Of a stretch of 6,290 nucleotides of DNA, positions 6,227 through 6,290 are shown one piece after another. Origin of the DNA: JAAFKA01 sp043748455 (GTDB lineage Bacteria; Bacteroidota; Bacteroidia; Cytophagales; Thermoflexibacteraceae). The stretch is from positions 1 to 6,290 of the forward strand of contig JAYTNF010000301.1 in NCBI GenBank assembly GCA_043748455.1, given 5' to 3'. The first letter of the stretch is position 1. The number at the start of each line of letters is the position of its first letter. Below the pieces are notes generated by a model. That model worked only from the letters and a program-made list of their open reading frames with translations, was not told the DNA's origin and did no database searches. The position numbers were made by a program, and so were the translations under genes.

Positions 6227-6256
6227 CGTGTTGATAATGAGTTACTTATACCTTAT
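6200..6256. repeat. 12-bp perfect direct repeat CTTATACCTTAT, 45 bases apart
   Basis: CTTATACCTTAT occurs at 6200-6211 and again at 6245-6256. The first copy starts the loop of the 6188-6226 inverted repeat. The second lies near the window edge. A 45-base offset is a little over four helical turns, consistent with a pair of protein sites on about the same face of the DNA, but this is inference. Confidence 0.55.
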
Positions 6257-6290
6257 TCCTATAACATCTAAGATAATATGTATTTATCCG

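Larger units (their letters stand above)
6065..6290. other. Repeat-rich, apparently non-coding leader upstream of the tail operon
   Basis: I see no convincing gene in these 226 bases. The left half (6065-6170) is extremely A+T rich, with a 12-bp palindrome AATAAATTTATT at 6090-6101 and an A-run/T-run pair around GCAC at 6133-6149, which could form a weak A/T hairpin. The right half (6171-6290) is a cluster of inverted and direct repeats, annotated separately. Since it precedes the first gene of the minus-strand cluster, it most likely holds the promoter or operator, and perhaps the end of an upstream unit lying beyond the window. Confidence 0.6.

Noticed and set aside
6237..6290. Plus-strand open frame beginning MSYLYLIP and running off the right edge
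   Set aside because: Only 18 codons are visible. It would suit a divergent transcript from the inverted-repeat region, but there is too little to support a gene.
6246..6290. Minus-strand open end that could be the C-terminus of an upstream gene (15 codons to a TAA)
   Set aside because: It is too short to judge, overlaps the repeat cluster, and the stop is expected by chance at this composition.

Overview
The window looks like the distal tail and host-recognition segment of a temperate or lytic phage, or a prophage, of a Bacteroidota host (Flavobacteriia-like). Four things point that way. The base composition is strongly A+T rich (judged by eye, not computed). No clear Shine-Dalgarno sites precede the genes; the leaders are A/T rich. 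A segment typical of Bacteroidota phage and surface proteins is present (L-I-P-R-M-T-T-T-Q-R, then a tyrosine/asparagine-rich strand and an NG-x-x-W motif). The genes form a tightly packed, single-strand set of tail-like proteins with lectin folds. No integrase, capsid, terminase or lysis enzyme is visible, so phage type and lifestyle cannot be fixed from this segment.

All genes lie on the minus strand and read from right to left. At the right edge (6065-6290) is an apparently non-coding, repeat-rich leader with a 12-bp imperfect inverted repeat, several TATCTTATA-type motifs and a 12-bp direct repeat. I infer that this is the control region of the cluster. It is followed by a 34-residue single-pass membrane peptide (5960-6064), coupled by a TAATG stop/start overlap to a 72-residue DUF2829 protein (5742-5960). 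That is the family that contains the anti-Thoeris protein Tad2. Next come a 587-residue tail protein with a gpI-like N-terminus, two fibronectin-III-like domains and two C-terminal HNLG-type repeats (3965-5728), and two fibre-like proteins (3194-3928 and 2600-3190). After these are a LamG-type lectin-like protein (1819-2589), an unrecognised 120-residue protein (1460-1822), a second lectin-like tail protein (314-1456) and a partial gene running off the left edge (1-317).

The genes are separated by 3 to 36 bases or overlap by 1 to 4 bases, which fits one operon with translational coupling. The likely joint role is the adsorption apparatus: the gpI-like protein ties the structure to the baseplate or tail tip, the fibre proteins extend it, and the lectin-like proteins contact host surface glycans. 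The best candidate for something beyond virion structure is the pair at the operon head, a tiny membrane peptide joined to a possible Thoeris inhibitor.
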